Source of the DNA: Empedobacter brevis NBRC 14943 = ATCC 43319
Lineage (GTDB): Bacteria > Bacteroidota > Bacteroidia > Flavobacteriales > Weeksellaceae
DNA length: 64,000 nucleotides
Direction: 5' to 3'
Assembly (NCBI RefSeq): GCF_000382425.1
Contig: NZ_KB908304.1
Location: 1 to 64,000, forward strand
The translations under genes were made by a program, and so were the position numbers. Positions within the stretch are counted from its first letter, which is position 1, and the number at the start of each line of letters is the position of its first letter. Of the stretch, positions 62,021-64,000 are shown one piece after another. Under the pieces are notes generated by a model. The model had not been told where the DNA came from. It made no database searches and saw nothing but the letters and a program-made list of their open reading frames with translations.

Positions 62021-64000
62021 ATGAAAAAGATTGTACTGAGTATATTCGCCGCAAGTTTTTTGGTCGGCTGTTCTACACAAAAAAATAGTTTCAAAAACCG
62101 ACAATTTCATAAAATGACATCGTGGTTTAATGGAGTATTTAATGCTGAAGAAGAATTAGAGAAAAAGAACACAGAATTACAAACAAATTACGTAGAAAAT
62201 TATGCTAAAATACTTCCCGTTGGAATAGAATATTTTTCTGTTTTAGACTCTACCAATTATTCCGGGACTAGTACTCCTAATTTTGGTATCGGAGGAGGAA
62301 ATCGTAATAATCAGGACAGAGTAGAAAAACCAGTCGGTTTCGCAGCTGTAGAGGCCAAGGCTTCTAAAGCAATTGAGAAACACTCGATGTTGATAAAAGG
62401 ACAAGAAAAAAATCCTTTAATGGGACGTGCGTATCTCTTGATCGGAAAATCGCTTTTCTATCAACAAAAATATTTTGAAGCACTTGATGCTTTAAATTAT
62501 GTTGTAAAAAATTTCAAGGATACTAAATATGCACAAGAAGCCACTGTATATAAGACTGTAGCAGAGATAAAAGGAGGAAACTATTTTGATGGAGCTGAAA
62601 CTTTGCAAAATTTATATGAAAGTGACCCGTACAAAAGCAAAGAACTGACGACAATGATAGCGCGTACATATGCTCAATTTTTAATTGATCAGGGAAAGTA
62701 CGAAGAAGCTTTAAATCCATTACAAAAAGCAGAATACTATTCAACAAATAAAGAAGAGCGTGTTCGTTTATTTTATGCAATGGGACAAGTTTTCTCTAAA
62801 CTTGGAAAACAACAAGAGGCAGGAGAAGCCTTTACGCAAGTGTATAAAATGAGTCCGGGTTTTGACATGGAGATTAAAGCTCAGTTAGCGATTGCTGCAA
62901 ATTTTGACCCTAAGATTAATAATTATATAAATTATAAACAGAATTTGCTTGATGTTGCGAAAAAGGGAATTTATTCTTCTAAGAAGAATGAACTGTATTA
63001 TGGTATTTCGGAAATGGCACTTCGCGCAGATAAAATGGACGATGCTGTAGAATATGCCAAAGTAAGTTTAAAAGGACCTTTGTCTGATCCTTATATTCGT
63101 GGACGTGCTTTTGAAAATTTTGGGAACATAAAATTCAAGCAAAACGATTATGTGTATGCTTCTGCCTATTACGATTCTGCACAAACAACTTACAATTTAA
63201 AGGAAGATCAGACACGTATTCAAAAACGAAATGATGTCTTAAAAAAATTAATGGCAAAACATTATTTGATTCAGAAAAACGATTCTATCCTAAAAATTGC
63301 TTCACTTCCTAAAGAAGAACAGTCTAAGTTCTTTACGGATTACATTGAAAAATTAAAGAAAAAAGAAGAAAAACAAGCGGAAGAAGAACGCAGGGAAATG
63401 GAATCTTTTCAGTTGGAAACCAAAACGGCCAGTTTTACTTCTAGTTTTAATAACGCAGATAAAGGAAAATTCTATTTTTATAATCAAGGTTTAAAATCTT
63501 CCGGTCAAACAGAATTTCAACGTGTTTGGGGAGGGATATCTTTAAAAGATAATTGGAGGAATTCCAACGCTATCAGTACAACAATCGAAGACAAACAAAC
63601 TGAATTAACCGGACAAGTTGCAGCAGGTGATCCAAGACGTTTTGAAATTGATTATTATTTGGAACAAATTCCTACAACTCAGAAAGCCTTAAATGATTTA
63701 AAAGTTGAGCGTGATACGACTCAGTTAGCTTTAGGGATTGGTTATTTTGATACATTTAATAACAGTGAATTAGCCGGTAAAGAATTGAAAGCTTTGATTG
63801 CTTCTCCTCCAAAATCAGAAGATGTAAAATTAAAAGCTACATATCAATTGTTCCGCATTTATAAAAATCGAGATCAAAAATTAGAAGACCAGTACAAAAA
63901 CGAAATCCTTACAAATTATCCCAACACAATTTATGCTGGTTACATTTTAAATCCAGAGGTTGAGTACATCACTCCTGAGACAAAAGAAGCGGTTGCCGCT
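62021..64000 (+). CDS. sprE: Gliding/type IX secretion lipoprotein SprE (PorW), 3' end beyond window
   Basis: The frame starts at 62021 (MKKIVLSIFAASFLVGCS) and runs open for 660 codons to the window end, so the C-terminus is missing. A lipobox VGC (Cys17) indicates an envelope lipoprotein. Most of the chain is tetratricopeptide-like (YLLIGKSLFYQQKYFEALDAL; EYYSTNKEERVRLFYAMGQ), and a long Lys/Glu coiled segment sits near residues 440-465. These match SprE/PorW, an outer-membrane lipoprotein needed for type IX secretion and gliding. Family proteins exceed 850 residues, consistent with truncation by the edge. Confidence 0.85.
   Translation, partial: MKKIVLSIFAASFLVGCSTQKNSFKNRQFHKMTSWFNGVFNAEEELEKKNTELQTNYVENYAKILPVGIEYFSVLDSTNYSGTSTPNFGIGGGNRNNQDRVEKPVGFAAVEAKASKAIEKHSMLIKGQEKNPLMGRAYLLIGKSLFYQQKYFEALDALNYVVKNFKDTKYAQEATVYKTVAEIKGGNYFDGAETLQNLYESDPYKSKELTTMIARTYAQFLIDQGKYEEALNPLQKAEYYSTNKEERVRLFYAMGQVFSKLGKQQEAGEAFTQVYKMSPGFDMEIKAQLAIAANFDPKINNYINYKQNLLDVAKKGIYSSKKNELYYGISEMALRADKMDDAVEYAKVSLKGPLSDPYIRGRAFENFGNIKFKQNDYVYASAYYDSAQTTYNLKEDQTRIQKRNDVLKKLMAKHYLIQKNDSILKIASLPKEEQSKFFTDYIEKLKKKEEKQAEEERREMESFQLETKTASFTSSFNNADKGKFYFYNQGLKSSGQTEFQRVWGGISLKDNWRNSNAISTTIEDKQTELTGQVAAGDPRRFEIDYYLEQIPTTQKALNDLKVERDTTQLALGIGYFDTFNNSELAGKELKALIASPPKSEDVKLKATYQLFRIYKNRDQKLEDQYKNEILTNYPNTIYAGYILNPEVEYITPETKEAVAA

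Noticed and set aside
62523-62780. Minus-strand frame inside the SprE gene
   Set aside because: It is antisense to a strongly supported TPR lipoprotein with codon-typical sequence.

Overview
The window is AT-rich DNA from a Bacteroidota, most likely a member of the Flavobacteriia. Three things support this: promoter-like TAnnTTTG boxes instead of sigma70-type elements, secreted proteins that open with the VGIGTxxPxxxLDV motif, and flavobacterial families (PorW/SprE, bacterial GH3, a fused CzcA-OMF pump, a split KdpD). I cannot name the genus. No tRNA, rRNA, CRISPR array or complete insertion sequence was seen.

Layout. 1-2.0 kb: the end of a tyrosine recombinase cut by the window edge, then two cold-shock-domain genes. 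2.5-14.0 kb (minus strand): an array of eight secreted proteins of unknown function in three apparent transcription units, each closed by a hairpin terminator, with an AraC-type regulator divergent at its head. 15.2-15.9 kb: a transglutaminase-like protein. 16.0-24.6 kb (minus): a tightly packed heavy-metal efflux operon with a small Cys-rich protein, a fused CzcA/outer-membrane-factor pump, CzcB, an ICMT-like methyltransferase, a bestrophin and a CzcD exporter. 24.8-26.1 kb: a secreted HExxH protein.

26.3-42.3 kb is a potassium/sodium homeostasis supercluster. It holds a sigma54-dependent response regulator, an inverted block (TrkA/KtrA, TrkH/KtrB, DUF389 protein, NhaA), then small membrane peptides, kdpF-A-B-C, a porin-like barrel, an N-terminal-only KdpD and a separate histidine kinase. 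No kdpE is present, so the sigma54 regulator is the natural partner of the kinase. Four gene junctions of this operon carry degenerate heptamer-built elements, and one heptamer tract encodes most of the porin's signal peptide.

42.5-46.1 kb: housekeeping and accessory genes (uracil-DNA glycosylase family, S41 protease, EreA/ChaN-like protein, methyltransferase). 46.2-51.0 kb (minus): a ferric-siderophore ABC uptake operon with a siderophore-interacting reductase and a candidate metal-responsive operator. 51.2-54.8 kb: a GNAT acetyltransferase, then a DapA-like aldolase and a cupin divergent from a MocR/PdxR-type regulator. Their promoters overlap and contain a perfect inverted repeat. 54.9-61.8 kb (minus): P2-type cation ATPase, class C acid phosphatase lipoprotein, two small membrane or secreted proteins, and a translationally coupled hotdog thioesterase/GH3 pair. 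62.0 kb to the end: the 5' part of the type IX secretion/gliding lipoprotein SprE/PorW.

The most unusual items are the heptamer elements inside the kdp operon, the internal signal-peptide-like segment in the pump fusion, the secreted-protein array with its shared modules, and the MocR switch controlling an unassigned DapA-like/cupin pathway.
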